This document shows positions 36,232 to 44,408 of a stretch of 64,000 nt of DNA, in pieces. A program made the position numbers and the translations under genes. Every line of letters starts with the position of its first letter. Position 1 is the stretch's first letter. Origin of the DNA: Hydrogenophaga taeniospiralis (GTDB lineage Bacteria; Pseudomonadota; Gammaproteobacteria; Burkholderiales; Burkholderiaceae_C). The notes under the pieces were generated by a model that was given only the letters and a program-made list of their open reading frames with translations, was not told the DNA's origin and did no database searches. Location: NCBI RefSeq assembly GCF_020510445.1, contig NZ_JAHBAG010000001.1, forward strand, positions 658,501 through 722,500. The letters run 5' to 3'.

Positions 36232-38376
36232 TCAGAAGCTCTCCCACTCCCCCGCGTCGTTGGCAGGCGCGGTGGCCTTGGCGACGGGGGCAGCGGTCGT
36301 GGTGGCCAGGGGTGGGCGCCGGGGCGCCTCCAACTGGGTCTGGGGTTTTGGCGCGGGCGCGGTCTCGCGGGGAGCGGGCGCTGCGGCTTTGGGGCTGGGC
36401 GCGACCTTGGCGGGCGCGCTCCGCACCGGGGCGGGCGCGGCGGTACCGGCGGCGTCGATGCGGAACACCTGCACCACCTGGGACAGGCGCGAGGCCTGGT
36501 CCTTCAGGCTCTCGGCGGCTGCCGCGCTCTGCTCAACCAAGGCGGCGTTCTGCTGCGTCATCTGGTCGAGCTGGTTCACCGCGGTGTTGACCTGCCCGAT
36601 GCCGTCGCTCTGTTCGCCCGCCGCCGCCGTGATCTCGCCGATGATGTCCGTCACCCGCTGCACGCTGGCAACGATCTCGCTCATGGTCTGCCCCGCGTCG
36701 GCCACCAGCCGGCTGCCGGCGTCGACCCGGTCCACGCTGGCGCCGATCAGGCCTTTGATCTCTTTGGCCGCTTCGGCGCTGCGCTGGGCGAGGTTGCGCA
36801 CCTCGCCGGCCACCACGGCGAAGCCCCGGCCCTGTTCACCGGCGCGTGCGGCTTCCACCGCCGCATTGAGCGCCAGGATGTTGGTCTGGAAGGCGATGCC
36901 GTCGATCACGCCGATGATGTCGTTGATCTTTTTGCTGCTGTGGTTGATCTCGTCCATGGTGGCCACCACCTGGTTGACCACCTGACCGCCGCGCGCGGCG
37001 ATCTCGGCCGCGCTGGAGGCGAGCTGGTTGGCCTGGCGCGCGGCGTCCGCGCTCTGGCGCACCGTGCTGGTGAGCTCTTCCATGCTGGCCGCGGTCTGCT
37101 GCAGGTTGCTCGCGGCCTGTTCGGTGCGTGCGCTCAGGTCCTGGTTGCCCGAGGCAATCTCGGCCGAGGCCGTGTTGATGCTGTCGGCCGCCGTGCGCAG
37201 CTCGTGCATCATGCCCAGGAAACGCCCGCGCATGCCTTCGACCTCCTGCACCAGGCGGCCGATTTCGTCGCGCCGGGTGCTGTGGAATTCGCGCGTCAGG
37301 TCGCCCTGGGCCACGCTGGTCACGGCCTGGGTAAGGTCGGCCAGCGGGCGGCTCACGTTGCGGCGCACCAGCCAGAACAGGCCCAGGCCCAGCAGGGCCG
37401 TGGTCGCGGCCAGCAGGGCCCCAAAGGCGTACATGGTGGACCAATGGGCGGCCATGGCTTCGGTGTCGGACACCTCCACCACCACCCACCAGCCGGACTG
37501 GGCCTCGCGCTTGACCGCCCAGGGGTGGGACATGCCGGCGTCGAACAGGGGCGCCATGTCGGACGCGAAGGCCTGTGGCGTGGCGCGCAGCGCGGTCAGC
37601 AGGGCGTCGGCCTCGGGGAACACTTCCAGCACCTTCTTGCCGCTGGCCGTGGGGTGCATCACGAACACAGCCTCGGCGTTGCTCTTGCGCGGATCGATCA
37701 GGTAGGTGCCGCCGGTGTTGAAGAAGCGGGCCTCGTCCACCAGTTTTTTCAGGCTGGCCTGGAAATCGGTGATGTCAAACCCGATGAAAAGCAGGCCCAC
37801 GACCTGACCGGCGTCGTTCTTCACCGGTTCGTAGTGGGTCATGTAGGGCTTGCCGAACAGCACCGCGCGCCCGGTGTAGGTCTGGCCCTTCAACATCAAC
37901 GGGTAGGCCGGGTGTTCGCGCGCCAACAGCGTGCCCATCGCGCGCTCGCCGTTTTCCTTCTTGAGCGAGGTGGCCACGCGCTCGAAGTCGTCGCCCTTGC
38001 GCATGAAGATCGTGGCCACGCCCCCGTTGTGCTGGTTGAAGGCGTCCACTTCGGAGAAATCGTCGTTGAGCAGCATGCCCCAGCTCTTGAGATGGCCGGA
38101 GGCCGCGTCGAGCTCGAAGGTATCGGCGAACTTCTTGCGAAACGGCCGGTAGGCCCGGTCGGTCATGAGGCGGGCCGTGGCGTCGAAGGCGTCCACCGAG
38201 TCGGCCACGGAGCGGGCCTTGTCGTCCACCCACTGCACGAGGCCCTCGCGCGAGCGTTGCTCCGCCACGATGGCCATCGCCACGCTGACGATGAGCAGCA
38301 CGCCGGCCAGCAGGGCCACCGCCAGCAGGGCCACGCGGCGCGCGACGGATTGGTTGTGAATGGCGGGTGTTTTCAT
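36232..38376 (-). CDS. Methyl-accepting chemotaxis protein with Cache_3-Cache_2 sensor and C-terminal tether (MCP-5)
   Basis: This 714-residue receptor has TM1 (~14-38), a large periplasmic Cache-type domain (~300 residues; GVATIFMRKGDDFERVATSL, YMTHYEPVKNDAGQVVGLLF, MSHPWAVKREAQSGWWVVVE), TM2 near residue 340, HAMP and the MCP domain. A ~75-residue Ala/Pro-rich tail ends in EWESF, a CheR/CheB-binding pentapeptide (consensus [N/D/E]W[E/S][T/S]F). MCP-1 to MCP-4 lack this tail, so MCP-5 may help them to be methylated. AAGGAG precedes the ATG. cheW copy 1 lies 43 bases upstream. Confidence 0.95.
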   Translation of the reverse strand: MKTPAIHNQSVARRVALLAVALLAGVLLIVSVAMAIVAEQRSREGLVQWVDDKARSVADSVDAFDATARLMTDRAYRPFRKKFADTFELDAASGHLKSWGMLLNDDFSEVDAFNQHNGGVATIFMRKGDDFERVATSLKKENGERAMGTLLAREHPAYPLMLKGQTYTGRAVLFGKPYMTHYEPVKNDAGQVVGLLFIGFDITDFQASLKKLVDEARFFNTGGTYLIDPRKSNAEAVFVMHPTASGKKVLEVFPEADALLTALRATPQAFASDMAPLFDAGMSHPWAVKREAQSGWWVVVEVSDTEAMAAHWSTMYAFGALLAATTALLGLGLFWLVRRNVSRPLADLTQAVTSVAQGDLTREFHSTRRDEIGRLVQEVEGMRGRFLGMMHELRTAADSINTASAEIASGNQDLSARTEQAASNLQQTAASMEELTSTVRQSADAARQANQLASSAAEIAARGGQVVNQVVATMDEINHSSKKINDIIGVIDGIAFQTNILALNAAVEAARAGEQGRGFAVVAGEVRNLAQRSAEAAKEIKGLIGASVDRVDAGSRLVADAGQTMSEIVASVQRVTDIIGEITAAAGEQSDGIGQVNTAVNQLDQMTQQNAALVEQSAAAAESLKDQASRLSQVVQVFRIDAAGTAAPAPVRSAPAKVAPSPKAAAPAPRETAPAPKPQTQLEAPRRPPLATTTAAPVAKATAPANDAGEWESF
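36461..37185. repeat. Shared MCP signalling-domain block, copy D
   Basis: It matches 29726-30450 nearly perfectly over about 725 bases, ending abruptly after GTGTTGATGCTGTC, where MCP-5 continues with its own sequence. Confidence 0.9.
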
Positions 38377-38410
38377 GGGCGCGTCTCCTTTGATGTTGTG
38401 TCTGTCCAGG

Positions 38411-38968
38411 GCCTGCGGCTTACTGCAGGCTGCGGGCGCTGTCCATGAGGCCCATGTCGGCGCTGGACATGAGGGCTTCGATGTCCATCAGGATCAGCAT
38501 GCGTTCGCCCACGCTGGCGATGCCGGTGATGAAGCTGGTGTCCACCGTGGTGTTCATCTCGGGCGCGGGCTTGATCAGGTCGCTGCTGAGTTCGAGCACG
38601 TCGGACACCGAGTCCACCACCGCACCCACCACCCGGCCCCGCACGTTGAGCACGATCACCACCGTGAAACCGTTGTATTCCACCTTCTCGCAGCCCAGCT
38701 TGATGCGCAGGTCCACCACCGGCACGATCACCCCGCGCAGGTTGACCACGCCCTTGATGAAGCTCGGTGCGTTGGCGATGCGCGTGGGCTCTTCGAACGA
38801 GCGGATCTCCTGCACCCGCAGGATGTCGATGCCGTATTCCTCTGCGCCCAGGCGAAAGGTCAGGAATTCGGCCTTCTTCGCCGCCGCCGCGCTGCCGCCG
38901 CTGCGCGCGCTGTCCTGGCGCGCCAGGTGGCTGCCTTCGTTGTGCATGTCCATGGGTTCTTCCTCGAA
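38411..38968. repeat. cheW duplication unit, copy 1
   Basis: These 558 bases match 39065-39622 with only two differences that I can find (38843 T versus C, 38894 G versus A), both silent. The unit spans the whole coding region, the ribosome binding site and a few flanking bases. Confidence 0.95.
38420..38953 (-). CDS. cheW: Chemotaxis adaptor CheW, copy 1
   Basis: This 177-residue protein has an SH3-like CheW domain: [38 protein letters not shown] and [15 protein letters not shown]. It couples receptors to the CheA kinase. A ~25-residue Ala/Ser-rich N-terminal extension precedes the domain. GAGGAAGAA lies before the ATG. A sigma-28-like promoter about 35 bases upstream suggests that it starts a transcript running through MCP-5 to MCP-1. 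Its amino acid sequence is identical to copy 2. Confidence 0.96.
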   Translation of the reverse strand: MDMHNEGSHLARQDSARSGGSAAAAKKAEFLTFRLGAEEYGIDILRVQEIRSFEEPTRIANAPSFIKGVVNLRGVIVPVVDLRIKLGCEKVEYNGFTVVIVLNVRGRVVGAVVDSVSDVLELSSDLIKPAPEMNTTVDTSFITGIASVGERMLILMDIEALMSSADMGLMDSARSLQ

Positions 38969-38987
38969 AAGCGGATGGGTTCATGAA

Positions 38988-39014
38988 CTATCGGCCAGTC
39001 AGCCGCTGGCTGAA
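38988..39014 (-). promoter_or_regulatory. Putative sigma-28 (FliA) promoter for cheW copy 1
   Basis: Reading leftward, TTCA is followed after 15 bases by GCCGATAG, close to the FliA form TAAA-N15-GCCGATAA. The -10 is strong and the -35 weak. It lies about 35 bases before the cheW start and downstream of the terminator of copy 2, where a promoter is needed. Confidence 0.5.
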
Positions 39015-39017
39015 GGC

Positions 39018-39062
39018 AAAAAAAAACCGACAAAGCCCGGACAAACCCGGGCTTTGTCGGCC
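39018..39062 (-). terminator. Rho-independent terminator after cheW copy 2
   Basis: Reading leftward, CCGACAAAGCCCGG, a 6-base loop and CCGGGCTTTGTCGG form a 14-bp perfect stem followed by a run of about ten T. It separates cheW copy 2 (and MCP-6) from cheW copy 1. Confidence 0.93.
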
Positions 39063-39064
39063 GA

Positions 39065-39622
39065 GCCTGCGGCTTACTGCAGGCTGCGGGCGCTGTCCAT
39101 GAGGCCCATGTCGGCGCTGGACATGAGGGCTTCGATGTCCATCAGGATCAGCATGCGTTCGCCCACGCTGGCGATGCCGGTGATGAAGCTGGTGTCCACC
39201 GTGGTGTTCATCTCGGGCGCGGGCTTGATCAGGTCGCTGCTGAGTTCGAGCACGTCGGACACCGAGTCCACCACCGCACCCACCACCCGGCCCCGCACGT
39301 TGAGCACGATCACCACCGTGAAACCGTTGTATTCCACCTTCTCGCAGCCCAGCTTGATGCGCAGGTCCACCACCGGCACGATCACCCCGCGCAGGTTGAC
39401 CACGCCCTTGATGAAGCTCGGTGCGTTGGCGATGCGCGTGGGCTCTTCGAACGAGCGGATCTCCTGCACCCGCAGGATGTCGATGCCGTATTCCTCCGCG
39501 CCCAGGCGAAAGGTCAGGAATTCGGCCTTCTTCGCCGCCGCCGCGCTACCGCCGCTGCGCGCGCTGTCCTGGCGCGCCAGGTGGCTGCCTTCGTTGTGCA
39601 TGTCCATGGGTTCTTCCTCGAA
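39065..39622. repeat. cheW duplication unit, copy 2
   Basis: This is the tandem partner of 38411-38968, offset by exactly 654 bases, with two silent differences. The terminator and promoter lie in the ~96-base spacer between copies. Confidence 0.95.
39074..39607 (-). CDS. cheW: Chemotaxis adaptor CheW, copy 2
   Basis: This 177-residue protein is identical to CheW copy 1 and should act the same way, linking receptors to CheA. It lies 24 bases after the MCP-6 stop, in the same transcript, and is followed at once by a strong terminator. The two DNA copies differ by two silent changes, so the duplication is recent or is kept uniform by gene conversion. Confidence 0.96.
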   Translation of the reverse strand: MDMHNEGSHLARQDSARSGGSAAAAKKAEFLTFRLGAEEYGIDILRVQEIRSFEEPTRIANAPSFIKGVVNLRGVIVPVVDLRIKLGCEKVEYNGFTVVIVLNVRGRVVGAVVDSVSDVLELSSDLIKPAPEMNTTVDTSFITGIASVGERMLILMDIEALMSSADMGLMDSARSLQ

Positions 39623-39631
39623 TGCGGTGGG

Positions 39632-41380
39632 TCAGAAACTTTCCCAGTCGTCCGTGCCGGTGCGGCTGGGCGTCGGGTTCGCGGCCACGGGGCGCGGGGC
39701 CTTCGGGGCCGAGCTGGATGCCTGGGCCTTGGCGGGCGCGGCCGGTTTGAACGGGGTCACGTTGGACACCGGTTTGACCGCTGCGGCCGGCTTGGGCGCA
39801 GGTGCACTGAAATGCGCATGGGCGCCGGTACCGGCATTGAGCTTGAACACGCTCACCGCCTGCACCAGCTGCTGGGCCTGCTGCTGCAGGCTGGACGCGG
39901 CGGCCGCACTCTGTTCCACCAGGGCGGCGTTCTGCTGCGTGGTCTGGTCCATCTGGGTCACCGCTTCGCTGACCTGGCCCACGCCCGCGCTCTGTTCGTT
40001 GCTCGCGCTGCTGATCTCGCCCACGATGTCGGTCACGCGCCGGATCGAGGTCACCACCTCCTGCATGGTGGTGCCGGCGCGGTCCACCAGGGCCGTGCCC
40101 TGCTCCACACGCTCCACGCTGGCCATGATCAGGCCCTTGATCTCCTTGGCCGCTTCGGCACTGCGCTGGGCGAGGTTGCGCACCTCACCGGCCACCACCG
40201 CAAAACCCCGGCCCTGTTCGCCGGCGCGTGCGGCTTCCACCGCCGCGTTGAGCGCCAGGATGTTGGTCTGGAAGGCGATGCCGTCGATCACGCCGATGAT
40301 GTCGGCGATCTTGCGGCTGCTGTCGTTGATGTCCTTCATGGTGTGCACCACCTGGCCCACGACCTCTCCGCCCTGCACGGCCACACTGCTGGCGCTGGCC
40401 GCGAGCTGGTTGGCCTGGCGGGCGTTGTCCGCGTTCTGGCGGGCGGTGGAACCCAACTGTTCCATGGAGGCCGAGGTCTCTTCCAGCGCCGAAGCCTGCT
40501 GCTCGGTGCGGCTGGACAGGTCCGAGTTGCCCTGCGCGATTTCCGCGCTGGCCGTGGCCACGCTGTCCGCGCTGTGCCGCACGTCGGACACCACCCTGGT
40601 CAAGGACGATTGCATGTCGTTGAGGGCATTGATCAGCGGCGTGAACTCATCCTTGCTGTTGTTTTCCGCGACGCTGGTCAGGTCGCCGTCACGCACCCGT
40701 TCGGCCACCGCCTGCGACACCGCCACGCGCCGGCGCAGCAGGCTCGCCACGTACCAGGAAAACGCCAACAGGCTCAACGCGATCACCAGCGCCAGGATGG
40801 CGACCAGGTTCGAGGTCGCCAGCACCCCGCTTTCGATACGAGCGATGTCCTCGGTCAGGCCCTTGGCCTGGATCTGCCGCCCGCGATCCAGCTCGGCCAG
40901 CAACAGATTGCGCGCGGGGATCGTCACGTCCACCAGGTAGGCAAAGGCTTCTTCCTTCTTGCCTTCGCGGATCAGGGCAATGTTGGCTTCCCCGACCTTC
41001 CAGAACGTGGCCATCAGGGGCGGGAGTTTCGTGAAATGCTCCTTGCCTTCTTTCGAAAACAGGCGCTTTTCAAAGGTCGCCAGGGTGTCGTCCATGCTGG
41101 TGCGCTTGGCGCCGATGTAGCTCAGCGTTTCCTCCAGCTCCTGCGGGGTGCGCGAGAGGATGGAATGCCGGATCTGCAGCGAGACCTGGGTCACGTTGAG
41201 TTCCAGCTTGGCCATGGCTTCCAGCTGGGGCACCCGGCTTTCCCCCGTGTTGTCGGCCAGATCGGCCGCGTCGTTCAAATTGATGTAGGCGAAGGCGGCG
41301 AGTGCCGCGAGCGCCAGCGAAATGGTGATGCTGACCGCGTACAACCGCTTCGCAATCCCAAACGTAAATCCGGAGTTCAT
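39632..41380 (-). CDS. Methyl-accepting chemotaxis protein with C-terminal tether (MCP-6)
   Basis: This 582-residue receptor has TM1 (~12-33), a four-helix-bundle periplasmic domain containing [22 protein letters not shown]2 (~190-213), HAMP, and a signalling domain of its own sequence type ([40 protein letters not shown]). The Ala/Pro-rich tail ends in DWESF, a CheR/CheB tether. The start at 41380 has AGGA upstream; the longer frame is not conserved. It leads a two-gene transcript with cheW copy 2. Confidence 0.95.
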   Translation of the reverse strand: MNSGFTFGIAKRLYAVSITISLALAALAAFAYINLNDAADLADNTGESRVPQLEAMAKLELNVTQVSLQIRHSILSRTPQELEETLSYIGAKRTSMDDTLATFEKRLFSKEGKEHFTKLPPLMATFWKVGEANIALIREGKKEEAFAYLVDVTIPARNLLLAELDRGRQIQAKGLTEDIARIESGVLATSNLVAILALVIALSLLAFSWYVASLLRRRVAVSQAVAERVRDGDLTSVAENNSKDEFTPLINALNDMQSSLTRVVSDVRHSADSVATASAEIAQGNSDLSSRTEQQASALEETSASMEQLGSTARQNADNARQANQLAASASSVAVQGGEVVGQVVHTMKDINDSSRKIADIIGVIDGIAFQTNILALNAAVEAARAGEQGRGFAVVAGEVRNLAQRSAEAAKEIKGLIMASVERVEQGTALVDRAGTTMQEVVTSIRRVTDIVGEISSASNEQSAGVGQVSEAVTQMDQTTQQNAALVEQSAAAASSLQQQAQQLVQAVSVFKLNAGTGAHAHFSAPAPKPAAAVKPVSNVTPFKPAAPAKAQASSSAPKAPRPVAANPTPSRTGTDDWESF

Positions 41381-41716
41381 GTCGTTGTCCTGAGTGGTAG
41401 GGCGCCGGGTTGTTGCGTGCCCTGCAAATCGGCGCCACGACTTGCAGGTTGGTTGGATGGGTTCCCGTTTCCGCCAGGCAGAACGGGACCCATCGTTGTT
41501 TGAACTATCGACCGACTTGACCCCGGCTAAAGCCCGGATGAGGAGCACCGCACCGGTACAAATGTGCGATTTCTGGCAACCAGGGGCGATTCAGACGTGC
41601 CCGGACACGGGACGAAGGCCGGCGTGGCGCTGGCCGCGATGTGCCCGGTACCCGCCAGCACCGCAGCAGCGCCCGGCGACTTCACGGCAGGAGCCGCACG
41701 CGAGGTGGGCAGCGCC
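41381..41716. other. 336-bp gap between metW and MCP-6; putative promoter region
   Basis: No convincing gene is present. On the minus strand it holds GTCGATAG (41505-41512), a possible sigma-28 -10 element sharing CGATAGTTC with the cheW promoter but lacking a good -35. A hairpin (GGGTTCCCGTT pairing with AACGGGACCC, about 41459-41491) lies between it and the MCP-6 start. The remainder shows nothing distinctive. Confidence 0.4.
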
Positions 41717-42298
41717 TCAGCTGGAGAAGCGGAACACCGCCGTGCTGGCCAGCAGGTTGGGCAGGGTGCGGACCTCTTGGCCTTCGTGCAGGCCGAAGCT
41801 GTCTTCGATGGTGAGGCCGTTGCGGCGCGCGAGCACCTCGAAGTCGCGGTAGGTGCCGACACGGATGTTGGGCGTGTCGTACCACTGGTAGGGCAGGCGC
41901 TTGGTCACCGGCATGCGGCCCTGCAACACCGCCAGCCGGTTGGGCCAATGGGCGAAGTTGGGGAAAGCCACGATGCCCAGGCGCCCCACGCGCGCGGTCT
42001 CCAGCAGCATGGTCTGCGCGTTGCGCAGGTGCTGCAGGGTGTCGATCTGCAGCACCACGTCAAAGGCGTCGTCGCCGAACATGGTCAGGCCACCTTCGAG
42101 GTTGAGCTGCAGCACGTTGACGCCGCGTTTGACGCAGGCCAGCACCTTGGCGTCGTCGATCTCCACGCCGTAGCCGCTGCAGCCGCGCGTGGCCTGCAGG
42201 TGGGCCAGCAGGGCGCCGTCGCCGCAGCCCAGATCGAGCACGCGCGAGCCCGGCGGCACCAGGCGGGCAATCGATTCCAGAATGGCCTTTTCGCTCAT
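41717..42298 (-). CDS. metW: Methionine biosynthesis protein MetW
   Basis: This 193-residue protein has a class I SAM-methyltransferase fold: [29 protein letters not shown] and [20 protein letters not shown]. MetW works with MetX, and recent work on other proteobacteria shows it is needed for homoserine acyltransferase activity. Its ATG at 42298 overlaps the metX stop (ATGA), so the two are made together. The open frame extends far upstream only as a shadow of metX. Confidence 0.93.
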   Translation of the reverse strand: MSEKAILESIARLVPPGSRVLDLGCGDGALLAHLQATRGCSGYGVEIDDAKVLACVKRGVNVLQLNLEGGLTMFGDDAFDVVLQIDTLQHLRNAQTMLLETARVGRLGIVAFPNFAHWPNRLAVLQGRMPVTKRLPYQWYDTPNIRVGTYRDFEVLARRNGLTIEDSFGLHEGQEVRTLPNLLASTAVFRFSS

Positions 42299-43473
42299 GC
42301 CTGACCTCCCGAAGCCTGGCCCACCGTGTGCTCGAAATAGGCCCGCACCGCCTGGTGGTAACGCGGGTCGTCGAGCAGGAAGGCGTCGTGGCCGTGCGGC
42401 GCGTCGATTTCGGCGTAGCTCACGTCGCGCCCGTTTTCCATCAGGGCCTTGACCATCTCGCGGCTGCGCGCCGGCGAGAAGCGCCAGTCGGTGGTGAAGC
42501 TCACCAGCAGGAACCGGGCCTTCGCACGCGCCAGCGCGGCACTCAGGCTGCCACCGTGTTCGCGCGCAGGGTCGAAATAATCGAGCGCGCGGGTGATCAG
42601 CAGGTAGGTGTTGGCGTCGAAGTACTCGCTGAACTTGTCGCCCTGGTAGCGCAGGTAGCTCTCGATCTGGAACTCCACGTCCTGCGTGGTGTAGCGGTAC
42701 GCCAGCTCGGCGGTGTCGGCCGGATCGTCCCCGTTGGTGGTGCGCAGCGAACGGCCGAACTTCTCGTTCATCACGTCGTCGCTCAGGTACGTGATGTGGC
42801 CGATCATGCGGGCGATGCGCAGACCGCGCCGGGGCAGGGTGCCCTCGCGCAGGTAGTGGCCACCGTGGAAGTCGGGGTCGGTCACGATGGCGCGGCGCGC
42901 CACCTCGTTGAAGGCGATGTTCTCGGCCGTGAGGTTGGGTGCGCTGGCCACCACGATGGCGTGGCGCACGCGCTCGGGGTACTGCAGCGTCCAGCTCAGG
43001 GTCTGCATGCCGCCCAGGCTGCCGCCCATCACGGCGGCCAGCGTCTGGATGCCCATGGCGTCGAGCAGGCGTGCCTGCGCGTTGACCCAGTCTTCCACCG
43101 TGACCACGGGGAAGTCCGCGCCCCAGGGTTGGCCGGTGGCGGGGTTGGTGTGCGTGGGTCCGGTGGAGCCGAAACAGGATCCCAGGTTGTTGACACCGAT
43201 CACGAACCACTTGTCCGTGTCCACCGCCTTGCCCGGACCGATCATGCTGTGCCACCAGCCCTCGCTGCGGGGCAGCGGATGGCCGTTGGCGTCCGCGTGC
43301 CAGCCGGCGACGTGGTGCGAGGCATTGAGGGCATGGCACACCAGCACCGCGTTGGAGCGGTCGGCGTTGAGCGTGCCGTAGGTTTCCACCACCAGCTCGT
43401 AAGCAGGCAGTGTCGCGCCGCTTTTCAGCGGCAGCGGCGTATCGAATCGGAACGTTTGGGGCGTGACGATCAC
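42295..43473 (-). CDS. metX: Homoserine O-acyltransferase
   Basis: This 392-residue alpha/beta-hydrolase-fold enzyme acylates homoserine in the methionine pathway. It shows [27 protein letters not shown], the nucleophile elbow GGSLGG near residue 150, and the late Asp/His pair in FTTDWRF and APHGHDAFL. Many betaproteobacterial MetX enzymes use succinyl-CoA rather than acetyl-CoA; this sequence alone does not let me decide. It begins with GTG at 43473 behind a SAM-II riboswitch and terminator, so it should be shut off when SAM is plentiful. Confidence 0.93.
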   Translation of the reverse strand: MIVTPQTFRFDTPLPLKSGATLPAYELVVETYGTLNADRSNAVLVCHALNASHHVAGWHADANGHPLPRSEGWWHSMIGPGKAVDTDKWFVIGVNNLGSCFGSTGPTHTNPATGQPWGADFPVVTVEDWVNAQARLLDAMGIQTLAAVMGGSLGGMQTLSWTLQYPERVRHAIVVASAPNLTAENIAFNEVARRAIVTDPDFHGGHYLREGTLPRRGLRIARMIGHITYLSDDVMNEKFGRSLRTTNGDDPADTAELAYRYTTQDVEFQIESYLRYQGDKFSEYFDANTYLLITRALDYFDPAREHGGSLSAALARAKARFLLVSFTTDWRFSPARSREMVKALMENGRDVSYAEIDAPHGHDAFLLDDPRYHQAVRAYFEHTVGQASGGQA

Positions 43474-43500
43474 TGGTGCTTCCCTGCGCGACAGGGTCCA

Positions 43501-43539
43501 AAAACAAAAAACCCGGTGCCGCCAAAAGCGAGACCGGGA
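43501..43539 (-). terminator. Regulatory terminator of the metX riboswitch
   Basis: Reading leftward, CCCGGT, a 15-base loop and ACCGGG are followed by TTTTTTGTTTTTT. It lies directly after the SAM-II aptamer and about 30 bases before the metX start, making it the likely expression platform. Confidence 0.85.
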
Positions 43540-43542
43540 ATC

Positions 43543-43597
43543 TCCCCTTTAGCGGCATTTCTAAAGCGCCCGCAATCTGGATCAAATCGGCGCTGGT
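43543..43597 (-). promoter_or_regulatory. SAM-II riboswitch upstream of metX
   Basis: The leader reads GCGCCGATTTGATCC, AGATTGCGGGCGCT and ATGCCGCTAAAGGG in order. These are the conserved SAM-II elements GATTT, ATTGC, the closing GCGC stem and the GCTAAA pseudoknot strand. A TATACT -10 lies just upstream (about 43603-43608). Binding of S-adenosylmethionine should favour termination before metX. Confidence 0.92.
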
Positions 43598-43927
43598 GGC
43601 GAGTATAAATTGAAGCGCTGTGCCCGTGCAGCCCCCACCACGTCCGGAAGCACCATGTCAGCACGCTTCGGCCCCGACGCCACGTGGGTTTTGCGGCAGC
43701 GCCGTGGCCCCTGGAATGCGGGTGTTGTTATTCCGCATCGCGAGATGAACGGCTTGACGGGCCGGGAAAAAATGTCACTGCGGATGGGGCATTGGGCGCA
43801 TAATGCCCACGCGAGTGTCTGAAAACCTCGCTTGAACAAGTGATCGGTTGGTTTCGCGTGCTACAGGTTTTTGTGTGCTAACGGGGCTCCATCGCTATTT
43901 TTCTCAGTGTTATTAGGAGTCCCAACC
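43598..43927 (+). other. 330-bp leader region of the RRM gene; doubtful small ORF
   Basis: It holds the metX promoter on the minus strand and an AT-richer leader near 43830-43920 for the RNA-binding protein. An open frame from ATG 43655 to 43822 (55 codons) has a modest GGAAG upstream but no recognisable product, so I do not call it a gene. Nothing else is evident. Confidence 0.35.
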
Positions 43928-44335
43928 ATGGGCAACAAACTGTACGTGGGCAACCTGCCTTACACCGTGCGCGACGAAGACCTGCAACAAGCTTTCAGCG
44001 CCTACGGCTCTGTGAACAGCGCCAAGGTCATGATGGAACGCGACACCGGTCGCTCCAAAGGCTTCGGCTTTGTGGAAATGGGCAGCGATGCCGAGGCACT
44101 GGCCGCCGTTGAAGGCATGAATGGTCAGTCCCTGGGTGGCCGTAGCCTCGTCGTGAACGAAGCCCGTCCGATGGAAGCCCGTCCCCCCCGCAGCGGTGGT
44201 GGTGGCTTCGGCGGTGGCCGCAGCGGTGGCGGCGGCTTTGGTGGCGGTGGCGGCAGCGACGGTGGTTTCCGCAGCCCCTACGGCGGCGGTGGCCGTCGTG
44301 AAGGCGGTGGCGGTGGTGGCCGCGGCGGTTACTGA
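43928..44335 (+). CDS. Glycine-rich RNA-binding protein (RRM)
   Basis: This 135-residue protein has one RRM domain with RNP2 LYVGNL (residues 5-10) and RNP1 KGFGFVEM (44-51), followed by a Gly/Arg-rich tail from about residue 85 with RSGGGGFGGG repeats. Bacterial proteins of this type bind single-stranded RNA and are often cold-inducible. AGGAG precedes the ATG at 43928, and a long AT-richer leader is in keeping with post-transcriptional control. A terminator follows. Confidence 0.92.
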   Translation: MGNKLYVGNLPYTVRDEDLQQAFSAYGSVNSAKVMMERDTGRSKGFGFVEMGSDAEALAAVEGMNGQSLGGRSLVVNEARPMEARPPRSGGGGFGGGRSGGGGFGGGGGSDGGFRSPYGGGGRREGGGGGGRGGY

Positions 44336-44373
44336 TCGCCCTCACCAGACCGCTTCAGCGATCTGAACATCCC

Positions 44374-44408
44374 AAAAGCCCCCAGGCTCCGCGCCTCGGG
44401 GCTTTTTT
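44374..44408. terminator. Rho-independent terminator after the RRM gene
   Basis: AAAAGCCCC, a CAGGCTCCGCGCCTC loop region and GGGGCTTTTTT form a stem flanked by A and T runs. It can serve both the RRM gene and the convergent SDR gene. Confidence 0.88.

Noticed and set aside
29674..38448. Several plus-strand frames of similar sequence (for example starting [18 protein letters not shown])
   Set aside because: They recur only because they are antisense to the repeated MCP signalling blocks.
41717..43585. A 622-codon minus-strand frame covering metW and metX
   Set aside because: Only the last 193 codons (metW) are conserved. The rest is metX read out of frame.
43610..43822. Small ORF before the RRM gene
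   Set aside because: It has no recognisable product, starts on a TTG unless shortened to 55 codons, and overlaps the metX promoter region.
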